From the NCBI GenBank assembly GCA_007134885.1, contig SLJX01000124.1:1-50528 (forward strand): a stretch of DNA of 50,528 bases. Reading direction: 5' to 3'. Numbering within the stretch: position 1 is the first letter of the stretch; the number at the start of each line of letters is the position of its first letter. Below are positions 35,721-43,812 of this stretch, piece by piece. The notes under the pieces are model-generated. The model saw only the letters and a program-made list of their open reading frames with translations, did not search any database and was not told the origin of the DNA. This stretch comes from Halanaerobiaceae bacterium (GTDB lineage: Bacteria > Bacillota > Halanaerobiia > Halanaerobiales > Halarsenatibacteraceae). The translations under genes and the position numbers were made by a program.

Positions 35721-36071
35721 AATTTTCGCAAAAAAATAGTATTAATCTCTGCTGCTATTTATAATATTTCGAGACAAAGCAAAAAAATCCTGCTAAAAAG
35801 TTTATTTATTTATCTTTTTTTTGCTATCTCTCCCTGATGCTAATTTGTTTAAAGGATGATGAGGCAAGTTTTCCTGGCAAAACTTTAATTTTATCTTTAA
35901 CCAGGGTATTATCTTTACCCGGGTAATATATTTAAGCAGGGTGTTATCTTTAAGCGGCTTAATTCAGCAAACAGGTAAGATCGGCTGAGGTTTAACCAGA
36001 AAAATATCAAAAGCAAAGATGCTGTCATTTGAGAAAATTCCGGAAAAATTCAGCTCAATAAAAGCAGATAA
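35721..36071. other. spacer between pyrR and lacI
   Basis: AT-rich, with iterations of TTATCTTTA (around 35890, 35910 and 35948) and no gene. The lacI promoter should be in the first 80 bases, but no strong match stands out. Confidence 0.4.
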
Positions 36072-36626
<555 letters not shown>

Positions 36627-37271
36627 CTATTCCTCCTTAAGTATTCTGTCCAGTTCAACTTCGGCTGTGCTGGAAAAACGAAGATGACCGTGACCGACCC
36701 TCTCTTCGGGACCGATACCCACCGCGGTCATTCCAGCTGCCAGGGCGGCATCAATACCGGCCTCAGCATCCTCCAGCACTGCACATTCTTCGGGATCCAG
36801 GTTTAATTTTTCAGCGGTGTGCAGGAAAAGATCCGGTGCTGGCTTGGGATTTTCCACACTGTGGCCATCAGAAATGGTGTCAAAAAGATGGCCAATTTTC
36901 AGAGCTTCAATTACAGTTTTAGCATTCCGGCTGGCTGAAGCTATGGCTGTTTTTAAACCCCTCTCGCGGGTTTCATCCACCAGCTCCCGGGCTCCTGGAA
37001 GCATATCATCGGGGGCCATCTGCTTGAGTTTTTCCTGATAATAGCCGTTCTTTTTATCCATCAGCCGCTGCATTTCCTCTTCAGGCAGCTCCTCACCATC
37101 CAGAATTATCTCCAGCGACCTGCGGCGGGAGACTCCCCGGAGCTGCTCATTCTTTTTCCGGGAAAAGCCCAGACCCTCCTCGTCGGCCATCTGCTGCCAG
37201 CTCTGGTAATGAAACTCGGCGGTGTCGGTAATAACACCATCTAGATCAAAGATAATTGCTTTAATTGCCAT
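36627..37271 (-). CDS. pgmB: beta-phosphoglucomutase (HAD family)
   Basis: This 214-residue HAD phosphomutase has FDLDGVITDTAEFHYQSW (nucleophile and acid-base aspartates), the cap motif LRGVSRRRSLEIIL specific to beta-phosphoglucomutases, SASRNAKTVIEAL, KPAPDLFL and VLEDAEAGIDAA. It converts beta-glucose 1-phosphate to glucose 6-phosphate after disaccharide phosphorolysis. No phosphorylase gene is visible, but the LacI and MsmX genes nearby fit sugar use. It is co-transcribed with pyrR. Confidence 0.93.
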   Translation of the reverse strand: MAIKAIIFDLDGVITDTAEFHYQSWQQMADEEGLGFSRKKNEQLRGVSRRRSLEIILDGEELPEEEMQRLMDKKNGYYQEKLKQMAPDDMLPGARELVDETRERGLKTAIASASRNAKTVIEALKIGHLFDTISDGHSVENPKPAPDLFLHTAEKLNLDPEECAVLEDAEAGIDAALAAGMTAVGIGPEERVGHGHLRFSSTAEVELDRILKEE

Positions 37272-37363
37272 TTTCTGCTCACCCTCTCTCCTGCTGGTAT
37301 GCCCGTAATGATACTTATAATTGCTCTTATCATAATTATTGGAGGCCGGTCAGCTGGTATCTA

Positions 37364-37942
37364 TCAGGTTAAATCCCTGGAGTAAGCCACCTTTTTATCA
37401 GTTTCTAAAGTAGGTTTCCAGATTTCAATCCGGCCAGCCCGGCCCACCGTTCTCTGGGATTGTCCTTCAGCAAAATCACAGAGATTATTAAAGTCAAAAT
37501 CGGAAATAGGATTCTCGACAAATTTATTGTTTACCAGGGTAATGTGGTAATCCCAGCTGGAGTAGTCTACCAGAGTCGAGATGCCCTCTGCTTTCAGGCT
37601 GACATGAAGTGCCCGGGCAAATTCCTCCAGGCTCTGAGTTCTTTTGAGCTTTAAGACCAGAAAATTATCATTCATCTGCTGCAGACAGGTGATATCTTCC
37701 AGTTCCAGTTTAATCTTTCCGGTGAAATCATTGACCACTTCAGTAATTATCTCGCTGGCCTGCAGCAGTTTTTCTTTGCTGATCCGATCCAGGGTAATGT
37801 GGAGTTCCGGAAGTTCCTCATCCTGATAGAGGTCATAATAATCAGCCAGCCGCTGCTGCAGTATGCTAATTTCAGTTTTGAGCTTGCCCTCGGGAAGCAG
37901 CACTACAAAATACTCCCGATCCAGTCTGGCAGGCTTTACCAT
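37364..37942 (-). CDS. 2H phosphoesterase family protein (LigT/RNA ligase-like)
   Basis: From ATG 37942 the protein has 192 residues with the two HxT motifs of the 2H superfamily: LHITLDR (H48) and YHITLVN (H133), at the expected spacing. Members hydrolyse cyclic phosphodiesters in RNA or nucleotides. The precise substrate is unknown. This start is chosen because GAGGGTGA lies just upstream; the longer frame from 37966 begins with eight extra residues and no ribosome site. Confidence 0.8.
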   Translation of the reverse strand: MVKPARLDREYFVVLLPEGKLKTEISILQQRLADYYDLYQDEELPELHITLDRISKEKLLQASEIITEVVNDFTGKIKLELEDITCLQQMNDNFLVLKLKRTQSLEEFARALHVSLKAEGISTLVDYSSWDYHITLVNNKFVENPISDFDFNNLCDFAEGQSQRTVGRAGRIEIWKPTLETDKKVAYSRDLT

Positions 37943-38022
37943 ATTTTCACCCTCAAAGAGCAGCATATTATCAATATTTTAGCAAAAATTAAAGGTTTAG
38001 CAGTCCTGATAATTATATCAAA

Positions 38023-38072
38023 ACCGGGGATTATTCGCAAATGCTGCCTTTAATCTAACTGCAGTCCCCGGT
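38023..38072 (-). terminator. terminator-like hairpin at the end of the BtuCD-type operon
   Basis: Perfect eight-base arms ACCGGGGA and TCCCCGGT enclose the stop codon of the ATPase gene and are followed on the minus strand by TTTTGATATAA. The loop is long (34 bases). Confidence 0.55.
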
Positions 38073-39335
38073 CTGGTCTGCCATTTCGTCAATCTGTTCT
38101 AGCAGCTGCTGCTGCCCGGTAAAGACTCTGGTCATAGGGAAGTCAAGCAGCTGCTGCCAGAGTTTTGCTGCCTGACCTCCGGTATAATCCCGTTCTGCTA
38201 TGCTTTTTTCCTGCAGTAAAAATATCTGTTTGTCTGAAAAACCGGTCAGCTGTTCCAGGTTTTTCAGATTACCGTGACCGAAGGGCAGTTCCGCAACAAC
38301 CACCAGATCAGCCTCTTCTATCTTTTCCCGGTTTCTCTGCAGATCGGATTCCTCAATATAGGAAAAAGGGGCAATATCGACAATCTCACAGCCCAGACGG
38401 CGGGCCAGCTCCCAGTCGCTGTCGCCCTGATTTAAGACTCCGCAGCTGATATGATAATTTCTTTCATAAAATTGCTGGAGAAGTTCCTGGCCGGTACCGC
38501 CACCGCTGATTAGATGAATCTTGAAGTCTTGCTGAAGCCTGGCCGGAACACATTCGGCGCGGCCGGGCATCAGCACCACATAGGGTCGGCCGGTTAAATA
38601 GTTCTGGCGGACCTTAACCTCGGTCTGATAGACCTGGCCGATATTCTCTTCGGTAAGAACCTCCTGCGGGCTGCCACCGGCAAAAATTCTGCCCCTGTCA
38701 ATCAGGATCAGCCGACTGCAGTACTGGCTGGAAAGATTGAGGTCATGGGAGACAACCAGAATGGTGAGATTTTTCTCCTGATTGAGATAGGACAGCAGAT
38801 CAAAAATTTCCCGCTGATAGTTGATATCGAGACTGGAGGTGGGTTCATCCAGCAGCAGAATTTCCGGATCCTGAGCCAGGGCCCGGGCTATAATCACCCG
38901 CTGACGCTCGCCTCCGCTCAAACTATTGAGGTCCCGGTCCCGAAACTGACGGGTATCAGTCAGCGCCAGGGCTTCTTCTACCTTCTCCCGGTCCCGATCC
39001 TGAACCCGACCCCAGCGTCCCTGGTAAGGATGGCGGCCCATCATGACAATGTCATAGACCGTAAAATTAAAGCTGAGATTGGTGTCCTGGGGTACCACCG
39101 ACATCTTTTGGGCCAGTTCCCGGGGCTGAATCCGGTTCAGGTTTTTGCTGTTGAGATAAATTGCTCCACTGTCAGGAGTAAAGAGGTTGCTGATATTTTT
39201 GAGAAGGGTGGACTTCCCCGAACCATTGGGACCGATGATGGCGGTAAATTCCTGCTGGTTAATGGCTAAATTAATTTCATCAATAATGGTATTTTTATCA
39301 TCATAGCTGAATTTCAATTTTTCAATCTCTAACAT
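38055..39335 (-). CDS. FecE/BtuD-type ABC ATPase with an extra C-terminal domain
   Basis: The first 250 residues are a standard ATPase of the iron/cobalamin uptake class: Walker A (GPNGSGKST), SVVPQDTNLSF, the signature LSGGERQRVIIARAL, Walker B (ILLLDEPTSSLD) and VSHDLN. A domain of about 170 residues follows, beginning near IHLISGGGTGQELLQ and including ELPFGHGNLKNLEQL and EKSIAERDYTGG. I recall similar tails on archaeal and clostridial ATPases annotated as cobalamin (BtuD) transporters, so corrinoid is my first guess. ATG 39335 has GGTGA upstream; a GTG at 39344 overlaps the permease stop. No binding-protein gene is in view. Confidence 0.88.
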   Translation of the reverse strand: MLEIEKLKFSYDDKNTIIDEINLAINQQEFTAIIGPNGSGKSTLLKNISNLFTPDSGAIYLNSKNLNRIQPRELAQKMSVVPQDTNLSFNFTVYDIVMMGRHPYQGRWGRVQDRDREKVEEALALTDTRQFRDRDLNSLSGGERQRVIIARALAQDPEILLLDEPTSSLDINYQREIFDLLSYLNQEKNLTILVVSHDLNLSSQYCSRLILIDRGRIFAGGSPQEVLTEENIGQVYQTEVKVRQNYLTGRPYVVLMPGRAECVPARLQQDFKIHLISGGGTGQELLQQFYERNYHISCGVLNQGDSDWELARRLGCEIVDIAPFSYIEESDLQRNREKIEEADLVVVAELPFGHGNLKNLEQLTGFSDKQIFLLQEKSIAERDYTGGQAAKLWQQLLDFPMTRVFTGQQQLLEQIDEMADQTGDCS

Positions 39336-39340
39336 CTCAA

Positions 39341-40354
39341 TCACCAGCTTTCAGACTTACGCCGGCGGAGCAGATAAATAAAGTAGGGTCCGCCGACCAG
39401 AGCGGTAATAATGCCAACCGGTATTTCCAGGGGCGGCAGCAGGGAACGGGCCAGCATATCAGAGAGCATTAAAAAAACTCCGCCCAAAACTGCAGCCAGG
39501 GGCAGCAGTTTGCGGTGATCGGGGCCAATCAAGAGCCTGGCGATATGAGGAACTACCAGACCGATAAATCCGATGCTGCCGCTGACGGCCACCACCGCGG
39601 CTGTTACCAGAGTGGCCCCGGCAATGAGAAGCTTCTTAACTTTTTCAACATTAAGGCCCAGATGATGGGCGCTTTCCTCTCCCATCAGGATTAAATTTAA
39701 ATCGTTAGCAAAAAAGATAATGGGCAGAAGCCCCAGAAGATAATAGGGCAGGATCATGGTGATGTCCGACCAGCTGGTGCCGGAAAGGCTGCCCATCAGC
39801 CAGAAAACGACCCGCTGGAGATCCTGGGTGCCGAGCACCATCACAAAGGACCTGACGGCATCCAGCATGAAGGCGGTAGCCACCCCGGCCAGCAGAAAGG
39901 TCATAACCGGAATTTTGCTGCCGACCCGGGCCAGATTATAGACCAGCATTACCGTCAGCAGAGCCCCCACAAAGGCAAAGAGGGGAATGGTGCTGAAATA
40001 AAAAAGAGAAAAGCTTAAATTGTAAACGATGACAAAGGTCACCGCGGTTCCGGCACCGGCTGAGATTCCCACGATGTAGGGGTCGACCATGGGATTGCGA
40101 ATTACTCCCTGGAAGACCACCCCGGCTAGAGCCAGACCGGAGCCGACCAGAAAACTCAGGGCTATCCGGGGCAGGCGGATCCGGCGGATGATAATGGCAT
40201 AGCGGGCCAGATCACCCTCGGCAGAAAAAAGGGCTTGGATTACTGTTCTCAGCGGAATATCGGTGCTGCCGTGAACCAGAGCTATAATGAAAGAAATTAT
40301 GACTGCTGCCAGAGTGCCGAGAATTACTATAAAGTACTTATGTTTAATTTGCAA
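39341..40354 (-). CDS. FecCD/BtuC-type ABC permease
   Basis: This 337-residue protein with about ten membrane helices carries the family blocks LPRIALSFLVGSGLALAG, GVIRNPMVDPYIVGISAGAG and GSIGFIGLVVPHIARLLIG. It imports iron-siderophore, haem or cobalamin with the ATPase encoded next, to which it is translationally coupled. The ATPase tail favours a corrinoid. A clear promoter lies about 45 bases upstream. Confidence 0.93.
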   Translation of the reverse strand: MQIKHKYFIVILGTLAAVIISFIIALVHGSTDIPLRTVIQALFSAEGDLARYAIIIRRIRLPRIALSFLVGSGLALAGVVFQGVIRNPMVDPYIVGISAGAGTAVTFVIVYNLSFSLFYFSTIPLFAFVGALLTVMLVYNLARVGSKIPVMTFLLAGVATAFMLDAVRSFVMVLGTQDLQRVVFWLMGSLSGTSWSDITMILPYYLLGLLPIIFFANDLNLILMGEESAHHLGLNVEKVKKLLIAGATLVTAAVVAVSGSIGFIGLVVPHIARLLIGPDHRKLLPLAAVLGGVFLMLSDMLARSLLPPLEIPVGIITALVGGPYFIYLLRRRKSESW

Positions 40355-40395
40355 AGGATATCACCTTTTTCCTGCTGGCTGAATACTACACACTA

Positions 40396-40424
40396 ATTTT
40401 ATGCCATAAAGACAGATTAGTCAA
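40396..40424 (-). promoter_or_regulatory. sigma-A promoter of the FecCD/BtuCD-type operon
   Basis: Minus strand TTGACT (40419-40424), a 17-base spacer and TAAAAT (40396-40401). The promoter sits inside an inverted repeat with arms GGCTGAA (40377-40383) and TTCAGCC (40434-40440). The short leader leaves no room for a cobalamin riboswitch. Confidence 0.7.
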
Positions 40425-40497
40425 ATGTGTGAGTTCAGCCGGGTTTCAATGCCGGGCCTGCCTTTCAGGGGTGTTCAGATCGAAAGTTATATATTCC

Positions 40498-41148
40498 TTA
40501 TATTTTCTTTTCAAGCCTCTCAATCCTGCCGCTAAAACCGGTTTTTGTGGTGTCAGAGAGGCCATAACTGCTGGCTTTCCGGGCTATCTCCAGGGCTTTT
40601 TGATATTTCTCTTGTTTTTCATAAATTATGGCCAGTCGTCGAAATGCCGGTATTTTAGTACCTTCATCCTGAAACTCTTCTTTTTCCCTGAGAAGATTCT
40701 CATAGAGATCAATATCATAGTGGCAGATTTCGATGCACTTCTCTAAATAACCCTGGCGATCTCTGAGCTGATAATAGAGTTTGATCAGGGCATCATAGGT
40801 ATAATGAAGGTCAACAGGATTGCTGCTTTCTTCCAGGGCCTTATTAAGTATCTTTTCAGCTAAATTATATTCCTTGCTGAAAATTGCCCATTCTGCCATG
40901 CTGTAGAGAAATTTACTGGCTGAGCGGGAAATCTCTTTGATGTAATCGCCGGTAAAATCAGGATGATCGGGGGTAAATTTGGGATCATCAATATCAATAT
41001 TAGGACGGTCAAAGCCGGCTTTATGATATCCCCGAATTTTCTCCCTCTCCTCTTCCGTTAGATCTGACCAGAAATCAACCAGATTCAGGTGGGCAATCAG
41101 CCCCCCATAACTTCTGCCCATACCAAAGATTTTTTTTAGAAAATCCAT
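40498..41148 (-). CDS. TPR-like protein of unknown function
   Basis: From ATG 41148 (ribosome site GGGAGGG) the protein has 216 residues. The second half contains helix pairs of the tetratricopeptide type, for example FLYSMAEWAIFSKEYNLAEKIL, then LHYTYDALIKLYYQLRD and AFRRLAIIYEKQEKYQKALE. There is no signal or membrane segment. It may be a protein-interaction scaffold. No partner is suggested by the neighbours. Confidence 0.75.
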   Translation of the reverse strand: MDFLKKIFGMGRSYGGLIAHLNLVDFWSDLTEEEREKIRGYHKAGFDRPNIDIDDPKFTPDHPDFTGDYIKEISRSASKFLYSMAEWAIFSKEYNLAEKILNKALEESSNPVDLHYTYDALIKLYYQLRDRQGYLEKCIEICHYDIDLYENLLREKEEFQDEGTKIPAFRRLAIIYEKQEKYQKALEIARKASSYGLSDTTKTGFSGRIERLEKKI

Positions 41149-41617
41149 CTTGATTCCCTCCCTGAATAATATTTTCAGGATTATTTTTCTTAAGTCCAAT
41201 CTTTCTGCGAATTTTTACAGTGTGTTTGCTGAGCTGCTGACTGTTAATATTTCTGGCTGGTTTTTTATCTGAAAACATTTTTTGCTGTCCGGCTTAACTG
41301 CCTGTTTATCTTTAAAACCACTGTAATATTTCATCTATTGTTGTGCGCCGAAGGTGCAGGGGTTTACTATGTATTTATAGTTAAATTTTATAATACCTGC
41401 TTAAATAAGAAATAATTTTCTTGAGGCCCTACCTGGCTATTGCCCAGGCTGATCTTTCATGATATAGTTAGAGAATTTGACTTGTGTGAATTTTATTAAT
41501 ATTTTTTGAAGGTGGCTGGAAATCATGGCCAGAGCAGTAGAGTCACTTTTTTCCCCGGAAAGCCTGGGGACAGTTCGGAGGGAGATAATTGAAATAAATC
41601 AGATTTAAATAAAAAAT
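41149..41617. other. spacer between the tRNA cluster terminator and the TPR gene
   Basis: No gene is supported. A short GC stem (CCCC/GGGG, about 41555-41571) lies near 41560, and the rest is AT-rich. Confidence 0.4.
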
Positions 41618-41634
41618 CCCCGAAAATATCGGGG
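41618..41634 (-). terminator. terminator of the 5S-tRNA operon
   Basis: Minus strand CCCCGA and TCGGGG form a six-base stem with a five-base loop, followed by ATTTTTTATTT, 20 bases after the last tRNA. Confidence 0.9.
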
Positions 41635-41653
41635 TAAGTTCAGAAAAATAATA

Positions 41654-41728
41654 TGGAGCGGGAAACGGGATTTGAACCCGCGACATTCACGTTGGCAACG
41701 TGATGCTCTACCGCTGAGCTATTCCCGC
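41654..41728 (-). tRNA. tRNA-Gly(GCC)
   Basis: A 75-base cloverleaf including encoded CCA, with acceptor GCGGGAA, anticodon loop TTGCCAA and discriminator U as usual for glycine. It is last in the cluster. Confidence 0.97.
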
Positions 41729-41793
41729 CCATCTTTTCAGGAACCCATTTTATAGGAACCCATTTTTTCGGAAAAGTAATCTTAAATAAAAAA

Positions 41794-41880
41794 TGGTGGA
41801 GGGGAAAGGATTTGAACCTTTGTAGGCATCGCCGGCAGATTTACAGTCTGCTCCCTTTAGCCAGACTCGGGCACCCCTCC
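41794..41880 (-). tRNA. tRNA-Tyr(GTA)
   Basis: 87 bases with a long variable arm, acceptor GGAGGGG/CCCCTCC, anticodon GTA and encoded CCA. Confidence 0.97.
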
Positions 41881-41930
41881 CCGAAAAATTGAAGTTTATT
41901 TAAGATAAAATTAAAGTTTAAGGGTTAAAA

Positions 41931-42006
41931 TGGTGGAGATAAGGGGATTCGAACCCCTGGCCTCTACACTGCCAGTGTAGCGCTCTCCCAGCTGAGCTAT
42001 ATCCCC
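41931..42006 (-). tRNA. tRNA-Ala(GGC)
   Basis: 76 bases, anticodon loop CTGGCAG, acceptor GGGGATA/TATCTCC with the alanine-type G-U pair, encoded CCA. Confidence 0.97.
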
Positions 42007-42015
42007 ACTTGAATT

Positions 42016-42092
42016 TGGAGCCGATGACCGGACTCGAACCGGTGACCTCTTCCTTACCATGGAAGCGCTGCTACCACCTGAGCTACATCGGC
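42016..42092 (-). tRNA. tRNA-Thr(GGT)
   Basis: 77 bases, acceptor GCCGATG/CATCGGC, anticodon loop ATGGTAA, encoded CCA. Confidence 0.97.
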
Positions 42093-42123
42093 CCGCAAAT
42101 GTTAGAACATAGATTGATTAATG

Positions 42124-42177
42124 GTTTGGTTGCTGGTTTGACTGATTACTTGATAGTTTGATTGCTGGTTTGACTGA
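42124..42177. repeat. 22-bp direct repeat in the tRNA-Asp/tRNA-Thr gap
   Basis: Two 22-base copies beginning GTTTGGTTGCTGG or GTTTGATTGCTGG and ending TTTGACTGA start 32 bases apart with one mismatch, inside the longest gap (182 bases) of the tRNA operon. Confidence 0.75.
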
Positions 42178-42274
42178 ATTTTAGTTTATATTCGAAATGC
42201 TGCTGGATTTTCTGCTTGATTGGGAGTCTGGTTGTTCTCCAGTTTTAGTCTTATCTTTTTGGAAAAAAGGAAAG

Positions 42275-42351
42275 TGGCGGGGGCGACGGGATTTGAACCC
42301 GCGATCTCCGGCGTGACAGGCCGGCGCGTTAAGCCACTTCGCTACACCCCC
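42275..42351 (-). tRNA. tRNA-Asp(GTC)
   Basis: 77 bases, anticodon loop CTGTCAC, discriminator G, encoded CCA. Confidence 0.97.
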
Positions 42352-42356
42352 GAAAA

Positions 42357-42432
42357 TGGTGGGCGAAACAGGGCTCGAACCTGTGACCCCCTGCTTGTAA
42401 GGCAGGTGCTCTCCCAGCTGAGCTATTCGCCC
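42357..42432 (-). tRNA. tRNA-Val(TAC)
   Basis: 76 bases, acceptor GGGCGAA/TTCGCCC, anticodon loop CTTACAA, encoded CCA. Confidence 0.97.
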
Positions 42433-42436
42433 GTAT

Positions 42437-42512
42437 TGGTACCCTCAAGGGGATTCGAACCCCTGTCGCCAGGATGAAAACCTGGTATCCTAGACCCCTA
42501 GACGATGAGGGC
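42437..42512 (-). tRNA. tRNA-Glu(TTC)
   Basis: 76 bases, acceptor GCCCTCA/TGAGGGT with a terminal G-U pair, anticodon loop TTTTCAT, encoded CCA. Confidence 0.96.
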
Positions 42513-42538
42513 ACAGCTTAAAAAAGGTGTTCTCTGTA

Positions 42539-42632
42539 TGGCGGAGAGGGAGGGATTCGAACCCTCGCCAGAGCTAGATGCCCTGCTACAGGTTTAGCAA
42601 ACCCGCCCCTTCAGCCACTTGGGTACCTCTCC
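42539..42632 (-). tRNA. tRNA-Ser(GCT)
   Basis: 94 bases with a long variable arm, acceptor GGAGAGG/CCTCTCC, anticodon GCT, discriminator G, encoded CCA. Confidence 0.97.
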
Positions 42633-42637
42633 AGGTT

Positions 42638-42714
42638 TGGTGGGTCTAAGAGGACTCGAACCTCTGACACCGTGGGTATGAACCACGTGCTCTAGCCAGC
42701 TGAGCTATAGACCC
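42638..42714 (-). tRNA. tRNA-Met(CAT), probably elongator
   Basis: 77 bases, acceptor GGGTCTA/TAGACCC fully paired (so not the initiator), anticodon loop TTCATAC. The CAT anticodon also fits the lysidine-modified isoleucine tRNA; the loop flanks favour elongator Met. Confidence 0.9.
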
Positions 42715-42721
42715 AGGAAAA

Positions 42722-42798
42722 TGGAGCGGGAAACGGGATTCGAACCCGCGGCCCTCAGCTTGGAAGGCTGATGCTCTAGCCAGCTGAGCTACTCCCGC
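42722..42798 (-). tRNA. tRNA-Gly(TCC)
   Basis: 77 bases, anticodon loop CTTCCAA, acceptor GCGGGAG/TTCCCGC, discriminator U, encoded CCA. Confidence 0.97.
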
Positions 42799-42831
42799 CC
42801 GATAATCATTACTTGAAAATAAAGAGAAAAA

Positions 42832-42908
42832 TGGTTGCGGGGGCCGGATTCGAACCGACGACCTTCAGGTTATGAGCCTGATGAGCTACCAGACTGCTCC
42901 ACCCCGCG
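42832..42908 (-). tRNA. initiator tRNA-fMet(CAT)
   Basis: 77 bases. The unpaired C1-A72 at the acceptor end and the run of G-C pairs below the anticodon loop CTCATAA mark the initiator. CCA is encoded. Confidence 0.97.
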
Positions 42909-42916
42909 ACAAAAAG

Positions 42917-42992
42917 TGGTGAGCCATGGAGGAATCGAACCTCCGACAACCTGATTAAAAGTCAGGTGCTCTACCAACTGAGCTAATGGCTC
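42917..42992 (-). tRNA. tRNA-Lys(TTT)
   Basis: 76 bases, acceptor GAGCCAT/ATGGCTC, anticodon loop CTTTTAA, encoded CCA. Confidence 0.97.
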
Positions 42993-42998
42993 CTCTAT

Positions 42999-43073
42999 TG
43001 GCTGGGGCGGCAGGATTCGAACCTGCGCGTCCTGGGACCAAAACCCAGTGCCTTACCGCTTGGCTACACCCCA
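42999..43073 (-). tRNA. tRNA-Gln(TTG)
   Basis: 75 bases, acceptor TGGGGTG/CGCCCCA with the glutamine U1-A72 pair, anticodon loop TTTTGGT, discriminator G, encoded CCA. First tRNA after 5S. Confidence 0.97.
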
Positions 43074-43084
43074 GCTTAAATTAG

Positions 43085-43203
43085 GTTCCGGCGGTGACCT
43101 ACTCTCCCACAAGGTCTCCCTTGCAGTACCATAGGCGCTGGAGGACTTAACTGCTGTGTTCGAAATGGGAACAGGTGTTACCCCTCCGCTATTACCACCG
43201 GAA
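43085..43203 (-). rRNA. rrf: 5S ribosomal RNA
   Basis: About 118 bases. The ends pair (TTCCGGTGG with CCGCCGGAA), and the conserved loops CCTGTTCCCATTTCGAACAC and AAGTCCTCCAGCGCC are present. It is the first gene of the tRNA operon. No 16S or 23S sequence is found before or after it in the window. Confidence 0.95.
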
Positions 43204-43233
43204 ATTTAATGGCTTTTTTAAGCGACAATTAGT

Positions 43234-43262
43234 ATTATAGCAGATAAACAAATCTTTGTAAA
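43234..43262 (-). promoter_or_regulatory. promoter P1 of the 5S-tRNA operon
   Basis: Minus strand TTTACA (43257-43262), a 17-base spacer and TATAAT (43234-43239), starting transcription about 24 bases before 5S. Confidence 0.85.
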
Positions 43263-43369
43263 GCATTAATTTCGAGATTTTGTTGGGTGATCTTTTTATA
43301 TATGAAGTCTGTCCAGCTGGATTGCTGTTTGAGAAATTTTGTTTCCTTAACTCAGCTCCAGCATGATGT

Positions 43370-43398
43370 ATTATAGCAGAAATTTAGGCCTTTGTAAA
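43370..43398 (-). promoter_or_regulatory. promoter P2 of the 5S-tRNA operon
   Basis: Minus strand TTTACA (43393-43398), a 17-base spacer and TATAAT (43370-43375). It shares TTTACAAAG and TCTGCTATAATAC with P1, so the promoter region was probably duplicated. The rest of the 43204-43812 spacer shows no gene. Confidence 0.8.
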
Positions 43399-43812
43399 GG
43401 GTTTCGAGCAATTAATTCAGGGCTTCTCTCCAGGGCTTATTGCCGGTGAGACAGGAAATGAACTCTGCGGGGGATCCTGTAAAAATTGAGGTTTTGAATT
43501 GGGGACTGGCCGGCTGTGGTGGTTGCGTATTAGATTTTTTAGGCTCATTTAAATTTCCTTGTTGCTAAGGTAATGCCGGATAATTATCTGTGCTGGCTTG
43601 ATCTTATATTCAGGACTGGAAGAGGCAAAAAACTTTTAATAATAACGTCATGTTCGCCTATAGCTGCCTGAACAACATGCTATTTGATAAGAGCTATTTT
43701 TATTAGAAGTATGATTTTGAGAGACTCTCAGGGTGTTCAGGAAACCTTAGTGAACCAGGGATCCTCAGTTGGTTCAAGAATTCATATGAGCATAAGCTTT
43801 GGCTAAGGTAGA

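Noticed and set aside
42220-42477. Plus-strand frame encoding GFEPAISG-like sequence
   Set aside because: It is the well-known false translation of the antisense strand of tRNA genes.
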